DNA from: Ignavibacteriales bacterium
Lineage (GTDB): Bacteria > Bacteroidota > Ignavibacteria > Tepidaquicellales > Tepidaquicellaceae
Length of the DNA: 64,000 nucleotides
Reading direction: 5' to 3'
Assembly (NCBI GenBank): GCA_020635255.1
Contig: JACKAC010000001.1
Span: forward strand, 1,093,501-1,157,500
A program made the translations under genes and the position numbers. The notes below the pieces were generated by a model that saw only the letters and a list, made by a program, of their open reading frames with translations, made no database searches and had not been told where the DNA came from. Below, piece after piece: positions 1 to 9,266 of this stretch. Each line of letters opens with the position of its first letter. Position 1 is the first letter of the stretch.

Positions 1-951
1 GCTGTAGACCCGCTTACGACCGTCAGGACCTCGGTAGGGCTGTATTATCAGTCGCCCGGGTACGAGAAGCTCGTCGATGGGCGTGTTTTCTATAATCTCA
101 CTGATATTGACGGAAAGACACTTAAAGCCGAAGAGTCCATTCATTATGTGCTTGGTATCGACCGCTGGCTTAATAACGAATGGCAGGCAAGGCTCGAGGG
201 ATATTATAAGAAGTTTAGCCACCTCATAGAGCAGGAGAGGCTGACTGGGTATGAATATGTATGGACGCTTGCCGATCCAAGTAATACAGACCCGGCTTAT
301 GTCGGAGACCCGGATAACTGGATTCGTTCCAATTCAAAGATAGCTTACGATTCTCTGACTACTATCCCGGTTAATTCGGGAAGCGGTAATTCCGTCGGGT
401 TCGAGTTCAGTCTGGAGAAGAAGTACAATAATCCTAATACAAAATTCTACGGGTGGATCAATTACTCGTTCTCCGTTTCTAAGAGGGACAGGGGAGACGG
501 TGTAGTTATCCCGTTCCGTTTCGACCGCACGCACGCGTTGAACATCGTATTGAACTATCGTGTGAACTCATGGCTCGAGCTTGGAGCGAGGTGGCAGTAC
601 GCGACGAACTTCCCCGAAACTCCTCCCACAGGTATACAGCCGCGCGTTGTGAATGACTCGCTAGTTGTAAATCCTTTAACGGGAAGAGTGATATTCAACC
701 TGGATTACGGCGACGCATCGAATATATATTCCGAACGCAGACCGGATTATCATAGGCTGGATATACGCGCTTCTGCTTTTGCTAAGTTCTGGAACACAGA
801 CTGGACCTTCTATCTCGACGTTATCAACGTCTATAACCGAACGAACGTGCTTGGATATGATTATTACCTCGATGGTGATTACCAGATCCACAGGGACGTG
901 AGGGGTATGATACCGATACTGCCGACAATCGGGGTCAATGCACGGTTTTAA
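1..951 (+). CDS. TonB-dependent receptor, C-terminal part
   Basis: The frame is open from base 1, so the gene starts before the window; 316 residues are visible. They alternate aromatic and polar residues in strand-like blocks (for example FYGWINYSFSVSKR, LELGARWQYATNFPETPP, TFYLDVINVYNRTNV) and end with the aromatic residue of 'GVNARF', which is typical of the last strand of an outer-membrane barrel. The 'DVINVYNR...' stretch close to the C-terminus is typical of the final strands of TonB-dependent receptors in Bacteroidota. The plug domain and TonB box are outside the window, so the substrate cannot be inferred. It ends tail to tail with the next gene, overlapping it by four bases. Confidence 0.8.
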   Translation, partial: AVDPLTTVRTSVGLYYQSPGYEKLVDGRVFYNLTDIDGKTLKAEESIHYVLGIDRWLNNEWQARLEGYYKKFSHLIEQERLTGYEYVWTLADPSNTDPAYVGDPDNWIRSNSKIAYDSLTTIPVNSGSGNSVGFEFSLEKKYNNPNTKFYGWINYSFSVSKRDRGDGVVIPFRFDRTHALNIVLNYRVNSWLELGARWQYATNFPETPPTGIQPRVVNDSLVVNPLTGRVIFNLDYGDASNIYSERRPDYHRLDIRASAFAKFWNTDWTFYLDVINVYNRTNVLGYDYYLDGDYQIHRDVRGMIPILPTIGVNARF

Positions 952-1280
952 TCGATGTAACCTTTTTTAGTTAATTCTTCGTTTATTTTGATTTGCTCAG
1001 TTTTATATTTAGTCGCACCTGATGCAAACGCTACAAGTAAAACAACTAAAGCTAAAAAAGCTCTTCCGATATCTGCTATAAAACTTCTTTTAAAGTAGAT
1101 ATTCATAATTATAGCATATGCTATGGGTACAATGATCACAAGTGCTATAAGGAATTGATAAAGCAAACGCTTTAGTTTGTACTTTTTCCTTAATCTTAGT
1201 AAGCCGTCAATGTTAATATCTTTGTATGCGTCTTTCTCAGAGTCCGGAAATACAGTTTTTGGGTTGAATTTTGGTAGCAT
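948..1280 (-). CDS. Small two-helix membrane protein, function unknown
   Basis: A 110-residue protein that I do not recognise. The N-terminal 35 residues are charged and end in a lysine/arginine-rich stretch (LRLRKKYKLKR). Two hydrophobic segments follow, at about residues 42-63 and 70-90, separated by a short basic loop (YFKRSF), and the tail is polar. This suggests a small inner-membrane protein with both ends in the cytoplasm. It overlaps the 3' end of the TonB receptor gene by four bases in convergent orientation and is separated from purN by a 232-base divergent spacer. No family assignment is possible from sequence alone. Confidence 0.6.
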   Translation of the reverse strand: MLPKFNPKTVFPDSEKDAYKDINIDGLLRLRKKYKLKRLLYQFLIALVIIVPIAYAIIMNIYFKRSFIADIGRAFLALVVLLVAFASGATKYKTEQIKINEELTKKGYID

Positions 1281-1512
1281 GGTGGTGTTTCATAATATTC
1301 TATATTTTATATGGTAAATTCGGGGATTTGTTTCAATCAATCCGCAATGAGTTTCTACTCCGTATCTTCTTATAGGTCTTCAACCTCATCAGGTAGTAGG
1401 TGAGGTTAGGTTCTTCCCAAAAAAAGTTAAAAATTACCTCATTTTACCCAATCCCTGCATTGTAAATATTTGGCAAAATAGCTAATTTGCATAAATATAT
1501 AAACAATAGAGG
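1281..1512. promoter_or_regulatory. Divergent spacer upstream of purN with a 7-bp inverted repeat
   Basis: This gene-free spacer separates the small membrane protein (minus) and purN (plus), so promoters for both should lie here. It contains a perfect inverted repeat, AACCTCA at 1382-1388 and TGAGGTT at 1401-1407, with a 12-base loop. The last 60 bases before purN are AT-rich. I see no purine riboswitch core and no clear -10/-35 pair. The regulatory role is inferred from position only. Confidence 0.3.
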
Positions 1513-2109
1513 TTGAAGATCTGCGTGTTCGCTTCCGGAAGCGGGACAAATTTTAAAGCGATATTAGAGAGCAGGAAACAGGGAGAAATAGAATCGGACG
1601 TAGGGTTATTAATTACAAATAATTCTTCGTGCGGGGCTGCGGAGATTGCAAGAGAAGAAGGTATAGAGGTTGTACACATCAGCAGGAAAGTCTTTCCGGA
1701 CCTATCCTCACAAGATTATTCGAATCTGTTTATATCAGCATTAGAGAAAAACGAAACGGACCTCATCGTTCTGGCAGGTTACATGAAGATGCTTCCCGAA
1801 GAAGTTGTTAAGAAGTATTCGAACCGTATTATAAACATTCATCCTGCACTGCTTCCAAAATACGGAGGGAAGGGAATGTACGGCATCAACGTTCACAAGG
1901 CGGTGATAGAAAACGATGAGAGGGAGACGGGCGTGAGCGTTCATTACGTTAATGAAAATTATGATGAGGGCGAGATCATTTACCAGGAGAGAGTGCCTGT
2001 GAATGAAAACGAAACGCCGGAGAGTTTGATGGAGAGAATGAAAGAAGTGGAGCACAGAGTTTATCCGAAAGTGATCAAAAATTTAGAATCAAACAAACAT
2101 AGATCCTGA
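1513..2109 (+). CDS. purN: Phosphoribosylglycinamide formyltransferase
   Basis: PurN transfers a formyl group from 10-formyltetrahydrofolate to GAR in step 3 of purine synthesis. The 198-residue length is normal for the family. Visible motifs are the substrate-binding loop ASGSGTNF (7-14) and the catalytic NIHPALLP block with Asn108 and His110, followed by Asp151 in YDEGEII, matching the family's Asn-His-Asp set. The start is TTG at 1513, behind AGAGG with very short spacing; no better start is visible. The stop codon lies inside a perfect palindrome shared with the beginning of the purH reading frame, so the two genes form a purNH operon. Confidence 0.95.
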   Translation: MKICVFASGSGTNFKAILESRKQGEIESDVGLLITNNSSCGAAEIAREEGIEVVHISRKVFPDLSSQDYSNLFISALEKNETDLIVLAGYMKMLPEEVVKKYSNRIINIHPALLPKYGGKGMYGINVHKAVIENDERETGVSVHYVNENYDEGEIIYQERVPVNENETPESLMERMKEVEHRVYPKVIKNLESNKHRS

Positions 2110-2126
2110 ATCAAGTTCAGGATGAC
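2102..2126. repeat. Palindromic element at the purN-purH junction
   Basis: ATCCTGAA (2103-2110) and TTCAGGAT (2116-2123) form a perfect 8-bp stem with loop TCAAG. Read on the other strand, the unit TGTCATCCTGAACTTGATTC plus its continuation resembles a short palindrome that I remember as dispersed in many bacterial genomes. Its left arm supplies the TGA stop of purN and its right arm contains an ATG in the purH frame. No second copy was seen in this window, so repetitiveness is recalled knowledge and not something shown here. Confidence 0.5.
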
Positions 2127-2142
2127 AAAAGAAGGAATAAAA

Positions 2143-3714
2143 TTGGTAAAACGGGCTATAATCAGTGTTTATGATAAAGACGGAGTGGTAGAGTTCGCGC
2201 GGGAATTGGCAGGAATGGACATACAGTTAGTTTCGACAGGGGGTACGCATAAGTTACTTAAGGAGAACGGTATAGAGGTTATATCAGTGGAGGATGTGAC
2301 GCACTTCCCGGAAATAATGGACGGGCGAGTGAAGACCCTGAACCCGATGATATTCGGGGGGATACTTGCCGATAGGGACAAGCCCTCACACATGCAGCAG
2401 GCTGAGAGAGAAAAGATATTCCCGATAGACCTTGTGGTGTGCAGTCTGTATCCTTTCGAGGAGACGATCGCAAAGGAAGGTGTCACTGAAGCGGAAGCGA
2501 TCGAGCAGATTGACATCGGCGGTGTTACTCTCATCAGGGCGGCGGCGAAGAATTTCAAACACGTAAACGTAATAACGGATAAATCCCAGTACGCGGGTTA
2601 CATCGGGGAACTAAAAAACACGAATAATAATATCGGTGTCGATTACTCAAGGAAACTTGCATACGAGGCGTTCGAGATCATTACGAATTATGATGATGCT
2701 ATCGCGGATTATTTTTACGAGATGTCGGGCGAGGATGATGAAGACAGCGTGATCTCTCATAGCAGGGTATTCGATGAGGATGTGGAAGACGTTGTATTGG
2801 AGCTGGATGATAAGAAAGTTCTGCGCTACGGCGAAAATCCTCACCAGAGGGCAGTACTATTCAGGGATAATTTCGACGATATATTCGAGATCCTGCATGG
2901 TAAGGAGCTGTCCTATAACAATATCCTGGATATAGACGCGGCGTTTAACTTCATGTATGAGTTCAAAGACTCAGGTCCGGCATGTATAATAATAAAGCAC
3001 GGAAATCCGTCCGGTGTGGCTCTTGGTTCGACGAATAAGGAAGCATACGAGCGTGCATTTGCAACGGATACAAAGTCACCGTTCGGTGGGATAATAATTT
3101 TTAATAAGAAGCTGGATAAGGCGGCGGCGGAGGAAGTGGATAAGATATTTACTGAGATAATACTTGCCCCGGATTATGACGACGACGCGCTGGAATTTCT
3201 CAAAGGGAAAAAGAACAGGCGGTTGCTGAAGTTCGATTGGGATAGGGATGATTTCGAAGTGAGGAAGGTAGCAGGCGGTATTCTTTACCAGGAGAAGGAC
3301 AGTAAGGCTGTTACAAAGGGCGAGTTAAAAACTGTAACGGAAAAGAAACCAACGGATGACGAAATTGACGACATGCTGTTTGCATTCAAGGTGGTGAAGC
3401 ACACTAAGTCGAACGCGGTGGTTTTCGTGAAGAACAAGCAGACTCTTGCCATCGGATGCGGACAGCCTTCGAGGATAGATTCCACTAACATTGCGATAAT
3501 GAAGTCGAAAGAGTTCGGACACGATCTGCATGGAAGTGTCGCGGCGTCGGACGCATTCTTTCCGTTTCCGGACGGGCTGGAAGCGCTGGCAGATGCCGGT
3601 GCAACAGCAGTTATACAGCCGGGCGGTTCGGTAAAGGATGAGGACGTGATAGCGGCGGCTAATTCAAAGGGTATTGCGATGGTATTCACTGGAGTCAGGC
3701 ATTTCAAACATTAA
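2143..3714 (+). CDS. purH: Bifunctional AICAR transformylase / IMP cyclohydrolase
   Basis: PurH catalyses the last two steps to IMP. An N-terminal MGS-like IMP cyclohydrolase domain (motifs STGGTHKLL, GRVKTLNP) is followed by the AICAR transformylase domain with RYGENPHQ and KHGNPSG, the latter carrying the catalytic Lys-His pair. The C-terminal block PGGSVKDEDVI and the ending GVRHFKH are standard. Length is about 523 residues, as usual. An in-frame ATG at 2122 sits inside the palindrome. I prefer TTG at 2143 because GAAGGA (2131-2136) is well spaced before it and the product then begins V-K-R-A-I-I-S-V-Y-D-K, as PurH proteins normally do. Confidence 0.95.
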   Translation: MVKRAIISVYDKDGVVEFARELAGMDIQLVSTGGTHKLLKENGIEVISVEDVTHFPEIMDGRVKTLNPMIFGGILADRDKPSHMQQAEREKIFPIDLVVCSLYPFEETIAKEGVTEAEAIEQIDIGGVTLIRAAAKNFKHVNVITDKSQYAGYIGELKNTNNNIGVDYSRKLAYEAFEIITNYDDAIADYFYEMSGEDDEDSVISHSRVFDEDVEDVVLELDDKKVLRYGENPHQRAVLFRDNFDDIFEILHGKELSYNNILDIDAAFNFMYEFKDSGPACIIIKHGNPSGVALGSTNKEAYERAFATDTKSPFGGIIIFNKKLDKAAAEEVDKIFTEIILAPDYDDDALEFLKGKKNRRLLKFDWDRDDFEVRKVAGGILYQEKDSKAVTKGELKTVTEKKPTDDEIDDMLFAFKVVKHTKSNAVVFVKNKQTLAIGCGQPSRIDSTNIAIMKSKEFGHDLHGSVAASDAFFPFPDGLEALADAGATAVIQPGGSVKDEDVIAAANSKGIAMVFTGVRHFKH

Positions 3715-3757
3715 GAAAGTAGTTTTAAAATTTTAAATACTGTAAGGAAACAGAAAC

Positions 3758-4774
3758 ATGGGTTTATTCGGGATGTTCTCAAATGACATAGCTATCGACC
3801 TGGGAACGGCAAACACCCTGATATATATGAAGGGAAAGGGGATTGTTCTCAACGAACCATCGATAGTTACTTTTGATGTTGGTACAAGAAAAATTGTTGC
3901 GATAGGAGATGAGTCAAAGAAGATGATGGGCAGGGTTCACAAAGAGCTTAACACAATACGTCCAATGAAGGACGGTGTTATCGCGGATTTTGAGATCGCA
4001 GAGGGTATGCTTAGATTGTTCATTAAGCAGATCAGCTCTAACTGGATGCCGGCAAGAAGGATCGTTGTCTGTGTTCCAAGCGGTATAACTGAAGTCGAGA
4101 AACGAGCAGTGCGCGATACTGCCGAGCACGCCGGCGCAAAGGAAGTTTACCTTATCTCCGAGCCTATGGCGGCGGCAATTGGTATTGGACTGGATGTATT
4201 TGCTCCTTACGGTAATATGATAGTGGATATTGGCGGGGGTACAACAGAGATAGCCGTCATTGCATTATCTGGAATCACGAATGGTGTTTCTATACGTGTT
4301 GCCGGAGATGAATTAACGGAATCAGTTGTGCGTTACTTCCGAGCAAATCACAACATACTAATCGGTGAGAGAACAGCAGAAGAAATCAAATGTCAGGTGG
4401 GTTCAGTAATGCCTCTGAAGGAAGAGGTCATCATCGAAGTAAAAGGACGAGACCTTGTTGCGGGTGTGCCTAAAGTTACTGAAGTAAGCTCGATCGAGAT
4501 AAGAGAAGCTCTTAATGCTCCCGTTACACAAATGGTCGAAGCCATTAAGGTAGCAATGGAGAAGACAGCACCTGAACTTGCGGCTGACATACTCGATAGA
4601 GGTATATTCCTGACGGGTGGCGGAGCACTGCTTAAAGGATTGGATGAAAGGATCAGGACTGAAACCGGTGTACCGGTGCATATCGCGGAGGATCCTCTCA
4701 CAGCTGTTGCAAGAGGAACAGGGAAAGTACTGGAAGACCTCGATAAGTACAGAAAGGTAATGATTAAAAGGTAA
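3758..4774 (+). CDS. mreB: Rod shape-determining protein MreB
   Basis: This bacterial actin homologue assembles under the inner membrane and directs lateral wall synthesis. The 338-residue protein carries the phosphate-1 motif IDLGTANT (13-20), the phosphate-2 motif VDIGGGTTEIA, and the adenosine motif LTGGGALLKGLDERI. A short N-terminal stretch, MGLFGMFSND, could act as the membrane-touching helix. It opens the five-gene order mreB-mreC-mreD-PBP2-rodA, the classic elongasome operon. A spacer of 43 bases separates it from purH, so co-transcription with the purine genes is possible. Confidence 0.97.
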   Translation: MGLFGMFSNDIAIDLGTANTLIYMKGKGIVLNEPSIVTFDVGTRKIVAIGDESKKMMGRVHKELNTIRPMKDGVIADFEIAEGMLRLFIKQISSNWMPARRIVVCVPSGITEVEKRAVRDTAEHAGAKEVYLISEPMAAAIGIGLDVFAPYGNMIVDIGGGTTEIAVIALSGITNGVSIRVAGDELTESVVRYFRANHNILIGERTAEEIKCQVGSVMPLKEEVIIEVKGRDLVAGVPKVTEVSSIEIREALNAPVTQMVEAIKVAMEKTAPELAADILDRGIFLTGGGALLKGLDERIRTETGVPVHIAEDPLTAVARGTGKVLEDLDKYRKVMIKR

Positions 4775-4854
4775 TAAAGTTGTTCAGTTTTAAATTAGCT
4801 GTAAAATTATTTTCCTCAGTATGATGTTACTGAAGTAAAGTAGAAAAAAGATTC

Positions 4855-5691
4855 ATGAGAAAGTTTGGGGAAATAATATTATCTATAAAAGAGTATCTAA
4901 TACTCACACTCCTTGTTGTTTTATCCTTAGTAATGCTATTCTCAAACGATAACACGCAGATCCGTTTTCTCCGGGCTGTCGCGATAGGTTTTTTCGGGAC
5001 GATCCAGAGCGGAGTTTCTGCTATCCCGAACGTCTTCGAGCTTGAGAGCGAGAACCAATTCCTCCGTGAAAAGAATATAAAGCTGGCAAACGAAGTGGCA
5101 TCACTCAAAGAAGCGCGTCTTGAAAACATTCGACTTACAAAGCTCCTGCAATTGAAAGAAATAACAGGTGCGGATGTGGTGAGCGCCAGTATAGTTAATA
5201 AGAGCGTTGTTAAGAAGAGAAATACGATAACTCTGAACGTTGGTGAAGACGACGGTGTGAAACTGAACATGCCTGTAATTACAGATGACGGTCTTGTGGG
5301 TAAGATTGTAGCGACCAGTAAGAATTATTCGATAGCACAGATATTATTTAATAATGATCTAAAGGTAACAGTGAAAGGACAGAGGAGCAGAGTAGATGGA
5401 ATTCTGACATATGATGGTGTGGAGAATCTTATTGTTACGAATGTTCCCAAAAGCGCTGATGTTAATGCCGGTGATATAATCGTAACGTCAGAATATAGTA
5501 ATACATTTCCGGCGGGTATCCCGGTTGGAGTAGTACGGGAAGCAGGAAATCTGGACAATCTCTTCAAAAAGCTTTTAATCACTCCTTCGGTGGATTTTGG
5601 TGTACTGGAGGAGGTATTTGTACTGAAGTATCTTCCAAACGAAGAGCGAAAAAATCTGGAAGAACTTTACAATAAACAAGAAACTCCATAA
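4855..5691 (+). CDS. mreC: Rod shape-determining protein MreC
   Basis: MreC is a periplasmic scaffold linking MreB to PBP2. There is a short cytoplasmic N-terminus, one membrane segment (about 13-30, YLILTLLVVLSLVMLFS), a coiled coil (about 55-95, ESENQFLREKNIKLANEV and onwards), then the beta-barrel MreC domain with GLVGKIVATSKNYS and FPAGIPVGVV. Length 278 is typical. It lies 80 bases after mreB; that gap contains only a weak CAGTA/TACTG hairpin and no convincing terminator. Confidence 0.93.
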   Translation: MRKFGEIILSIKEYLILTLLVVLSLVMLFSNDNTQIRFLRAVAIGFFGTIQSGVSAIPNVFELESENQFLREKNIKLANEVASLKEARLENIRLTKLLQLKEITGADVVSASIVNKSVVKKRNTITLNVGEDDGVKLNMPVITDDGLVGKIVATSKNYSIAQILFNNDLKVTVKGQRSRVDGILTYDGVENLIVTNVPKSADVNAGDIIVTSEYSNTFPAGIPVGVVREAGNLDNLFKKLLITPSVDFGVLEEVFVLKYLPNEERKNLEELYNKQETP

Positions 5692-5704
5692 CCCTAATAG
5701 CTGT

Positions 5705-6205
5705 TTGATAATATCGTATATAAAATACATTGTAATCCTCGTTCTTTTGATATTTATCCAGGATCAGCTTATATGGTTATTATCCATTACTAAATACCAG
5801 ATCACTCCGGATATTGTGATAATAATGATAGCATACATTGCGGCGAAAGAGGGGCAGATGTTTGGTACTATAACCGGATTTGTGGCGGGGATGCTGCTGG
5901 ACATATTAGGAGGCTCGTTCCTTGGATTATCAGCTCTGTCTTATTCGGTGGCAGGATTTGCGGGAGGATACTTTTTTAATCCGGACAATGATAAATATCT
6001 TATCAAGTATAATTTCTTATGGGTTGTGTTTGTATGCGCATTTACAAGCAATTTTATATACTATAATATTTTCTTACAGGGAGCTTTACTATCGTTTTTC
6101 GATATACTATTGAAATATATTTTACCTTCGACCACGTATACTATAATAATAAGTTTAGTATATGCGGTAATACCGAGGCGCGGGGAGATGAAAAAAGTTT
6201 ATTAA
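5705..6205 (+). CDS. mreD: Rod shape-determining protein MreD
   Basis: A 166-residue, almost wholly hydrophobic protein with about five or six membrane segments, in the invariant MreD position between mreC and the transpeptidase. The central segment FGTITGFVAGMLLDILGGSFLGLSALSY (read in parts) carries the G-x-x-x-G-x-x-x-D pattern seen in MreD proteins. The assigned start is TTG at 5705 with no visible ribosome-binding site, 13 bases after the mreC stop, so translation may be coupled to mreC. The stop is one base before the PBP2 start. Confidence 0.9.
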   Translation: MIISYIKYIVILVLLIFIQDQLIWLLSITKYQITPDIVIIMIAYIAAKEGQMFGTITGFVAGMLLDILGGSFLGLSALSYSVAGFAGGYFFNPDNDKYLIKYNFLWVVFVCAFTSNFIYYNIFLQGALLSFFDILLKYILPSTTYTIIISLVYAVIPRRGEMKKVY

Positions 6206-6206
6206 C

Positions 6207-7997
6207 ATGAGCGATGCGGCAAAGAAATATGTTTTTTACGGACTGGTTTTAATGGTCGCTGTCGTACTGGTATTCAGGCTGGTACAGTTGCAATTGATGA
6301 ATCAGAGTGAATACGGTAAGGAGTCTATGTCAAACTCCACCAAGACTGTTACTATTATTCCGCCGAGAGGTTTGATGTACGACAGGAACGGGAAGGTTGT
6401 TGTGGATAACCGTCCGTCGTACAGCGTTATGATCACACCATCTCAATTCGACACCAACCAGATACAGGAAATAGCCGGACTTATCCAGATGGAACCCGCC
6501 GAGATCAGGGAGATCCTTAAAGGAGTTAGAGGTACTAACAGGTTTAATCCAACAAGAATTAAAAGGGACGTCGATTTCCCCGTAATATCATACCTTTCCG
6601 AAAATGAAGACAGGTTGATAGGTGTTGATTACCAGGTTGAAGCATTAAGGTATTATCCGAATGATTTCAGAGGGTCGCATATATTCGGCTACACAAAGGA
6701 GATTTCAGAGAAACAATTAAAGAATCAGGTCGGGAATTATTATAAGCAGGGTGATATAATTGGAATAAAAGGGCTTGAGAAGGAGTATGAAACCTATTTA
6801 AGAGGAGAAAAGGGTTACGAGTTCATCGCGGTCGATGTAAAGGGCAGAGAGATGGGAAGCGTTAACGACGGCAAGGACAACATTGCGCCTATTAACGGTT
6901 CGGATCTTATGCTCAGTATAGACAGTGAGCTACAAGCATACGCTGAAAAATTAATGAAGAATTACAAGGGAGCTATTATTGCAATGGATCCCAGGACAGG
7001 GGAGATACTGTGCATGGTATCAAAGCCGGATTTTGACCTTTCCATATTTTCCGGTCCAACTGACAAAGCTGTACTCAATGCCTTGATGACAGATGAAGGT
7101 AAACCGCTTTTTAACAGGGCGACGATGACAAACTATCCGCCAGGATCGACCTGGAAGATGATGATGGGGCTTGCCGGAATGGGTTCAGGCACAATAACAC
7201 CGACTTCGACAATAGTATGCGGTGGTTCTTTTACATTCGGAACGAAGACATTCATGGATCACGGTGCATACGGACCAATAAATGTTGTTACAGCAATTGA
7301 ACACTCTTCAAACGTATTCTTCTATAAGCTTGCTTTGCAAATAGGTCTGGATAATTATCATAAGTTTGGTACGATGCTAGGATTTGGTAAAAAGACCGGA
7401 ATAGATATTCCGGAAGAGCTTCCGGGCAGATTGCCTTCGGTAGAGTACTATAATAAAGTTTATGGTGAAGGTAAGTGGACACAGGGTTATATAGTCAGTC
7501 TCGGCATAGGACAGGGAGAGCTCGGTGTAACACCTATTCAAATGGCAGCATATACCTCGGCAATCGCAATGGACGGATTATACTGGCAGCCGCACTTTGT
7601 TAAGAAGGTTGTAAATCCGAACACACAACAGGAAGAAACACCACAGTTCCAGAGCAGGCAGATAGATATACCAAAGAAATATTTTGAAGTAGTGAAGAAA
7701 GGCATGTACCTGGTCGTAAATGGAAATGGAACTGCGACAAACATAAAAAATCAAGATTTCAAACTTGCAGGCAAGACCGGAACTGCACAGAATTCAGGCG
7801 GACCAAATCACTCTTGGTTTGTTGGTTTTGCACCTTATGATGATCCGAGAATAGCCGTATGTGTTTTGGGTGAAGGAGCGGGCTGGGGTAACGTATTCGG
7901 TGCGCCGGCAGCAGGAGCAATAATGGTGAGATTCCTTAGCGGAAATTCTTTGGATATCTTTAATCCTGATTCCAATATAAAATCGGTTGGGGACTAG
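6207..7997 (+). CDS. mrdA: Penicillin-binding protein 2, elongasome transpeptidase
   Basis: This class B PBP cross-links peptidoglycan during cell elongation. One N-terminal membrane segment (about 8-28) is followed by the dimerisation domain (IIPPRGLMYDRNGKVVVDN begins it) and the transpeptidase domain, with Ser314 in STWK (314-317), SSN (367-369) and KTGT (523-526). Length 596 is typical of PBP2. It partners with RodA, whose ATG follows the PBP2 stop codon with no gap, so the two are translated as a pair. Confidence 0.96.
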   Translation: MSDAAKKYVFYGLVLMVAVVLVFRLVQLQLMNQSEYGKESMSNSTKTVTIIPPRGLMYDRNGKVVVDNRPSYSVMITPSQFDTNQIQEIAGLIQMEPAEIREILKGVRGTNRFNPTRIKRDVDFPVISYLSENEDRLIGVDYQVEALRYYPNDFRGSHIFGYTKEISEKQLKNQVGNYYKQGDIIGIKGLEKEYETYLRGEKGYEFIAVDVKGREMGSVNDGKDNIAPINGSDLMLSIDSELQAYAEKLMKNYKGAIIAMDPRTGEILCMVSKPDFDLSIFSGPTDKAVLNALMTDEGKPLFNRATMTNYPPGSTWKMMMGLAGMGSGTITPTSTIVCGGSFTFGTKTFMDHGAYGPINVVTAIEHSSNVFFYKLALQIGLDNYHKFGTMLGFGKKTGIDIPEELPGRLPSVEYYNKVYGEGKWTQGYIVSLGIGQGELGVTPIQMAAYTSAIAMDGLYWQPHFVKKVVNPNTQQEETPQFQSRQIDIPKKYFEVVKKGMYLVVNGNGTATNIKNQDFKLAGKTGTAQNSGGPNHSWFVGFAPYDDPRIAVCVLGEGAGWGNVFGAPAAGAIMVRFLSGNSLDIFNPDSNIKSVGD

Positions 7998-9230
7998 ATG
8001 CTGAAAGATTTTTTCAAAAAATTCGACGTACTTCTCCTGCTTACGACGGTTGCAATAGTTACCATTGGTATAATTGCAATATACAGTGCTTCTTTTAGCA
8101 ATGAAGGTGATACCGATTACTATAAAAAGCAAATGATGTTTGCTATCGTTGGTTTTGTTCTTATGATCGTAATAAATTATGTCCCTTCGAAATATCTCAG
8201 TAATACATCATACATTTTATACGCAATATCTTTATTGGGTCTTATTGCGGTTCTTGTAGTTGGTAAGAAAATATCCGGACAAAGGAGCTGGTTTAGTATA
8301 GGAAGTTTTGGCATACAGCCGTCGGAGTTTGCTAAGCTGGCGACTATAATGGCTCTGGGAAGATTCTTTGCTGCGGAGGATAAAGAGCGCGATATAAAAA
8401 ATCCAAAGACATTTATAATAGCGGCGCTTATAGTACTGGCACCGGTTGCTTTGATCATGAAACAGCCGGACATGGGAACGGTGCTGGTATTTCTTGCGAT
8501 GACGATCCCTATCTTTTTCTGGGCTGGTCTCCCGACATATGTGGTATTTGCAATTGTTTCTCCGGCAATCGTAGCAGTGTGTTCATTCTTTGGGTTGTAC
8601 TATATGATAGGAGCGCTTGTGTTGGTTGCTATTGTACTATATATGTGGTTTAAACAGCGGTGGATCATTGCGCTTATAATAATGTTCGTGAATATTGCAG
8701 CGGGACTATCGGTGGATTACGTCTACGGTAAGCTTCAGCCATACCAACAGAGGAGGATCATGGCAGTATTCGACCCGACATCAGACCCGCTTGGAAGCGG
8801 ATATAACGTAATTCAGTCAAAAGTTGCAATCGGATCGGGCGGATTAATGGGTAAAGGCTACTTGCAGGGTACTCAAACTCAGCTAAAATTCATCCCTGAG
8901 CAGTGGACGGATTTCATATTTTGCATGGTAGGTGAAGAATTTGGTTTTATAGGAGCGATTGTCTTACTCATTTTGTATTTTATTATTATCTTTCAGCTTA
9001 TAAACAGCGCTTACTTCGCACGGAATAAGTTCCTGAGCATATGCTGTATAGGTTTTGCGACTGTGTTCCTTTTCCATTTATTTGTAAATATAGGTATGAC
9101 GGTGGGAATAATGCCGGTAATAGGTATTCCACTGCCTCTTGTAAGCTATGGTGTTTCATCGTTGCTGTCGTTTATGATGATGCTGGGTATAGGTATGAAT
9201 GCATATAGAAATAGAAAATTATATATGTAG
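7998..9230 (+). CDS. rodA: Rod shape-determining protein RodA, SEDS glycosyltransferase
   Basis: RodA polymerises lipid II with PBP2 during elongation. The 410-residue protein has about ten membrane helices and the SEDS signatures: the FGIQPSEFAKLATI block, KQPDMGTVLVF (with the conserved Asp), the large extracytoplasmic loop FIPEQWTDFIFCMVGEEFG, and the C-terminal IPLPLVSYGVSSLLS. It is the last gene of the mre operon; dcd starts 36 bases later with no terminator between them. Confidence 0.95.
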   Translation: MLKDFFKKFDVLLLLTTVAIVTIGIIAIYSASFSNEGDTDYYKKQMMFAIVGFVLMIVINYVPSKYLSNTSYILYAISLLGLIAVLVVGKKISGQRSWFSIGSFGIQPSEFAKLATIMALGRFFAAEDKERDIKNPKTFIIAALIVLAPVALIMKQPDMGTVLVFLAMTIPIFFWAGLPTYVVFAIVSPAIVAVCSFFGLYYMIGALVLVAIVLYMWFKQRWIIALIIMFVNIAAGLSVDYVYGKLQPYQQRRIMAVFDPTSDPLGSGYNVIQSKVAIGSGGLMGKGYLQGTQTQLKFIPEQWTDFIFCMVGEEFGFIGAIVLLILYFIIIFQLINSAYFARNKFLSICCIGFATVFLFHLFVNIGMTVGIMPVIGIPLPLVSYGVSSLLSFMMMLGIGMNAYRNRKLYM

Positions 9231-9266
9231 TTTTACCATAAACTTTTTAAATAAATACTTCATTTA

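Noticed and set aside
1382..1407. Hairpin upstream of purN as a purine riboswitch
   Set aside because: Only a 7-bp stem is visible. The three-way junction and conserved loop bases of a purine riboswitch are not present.
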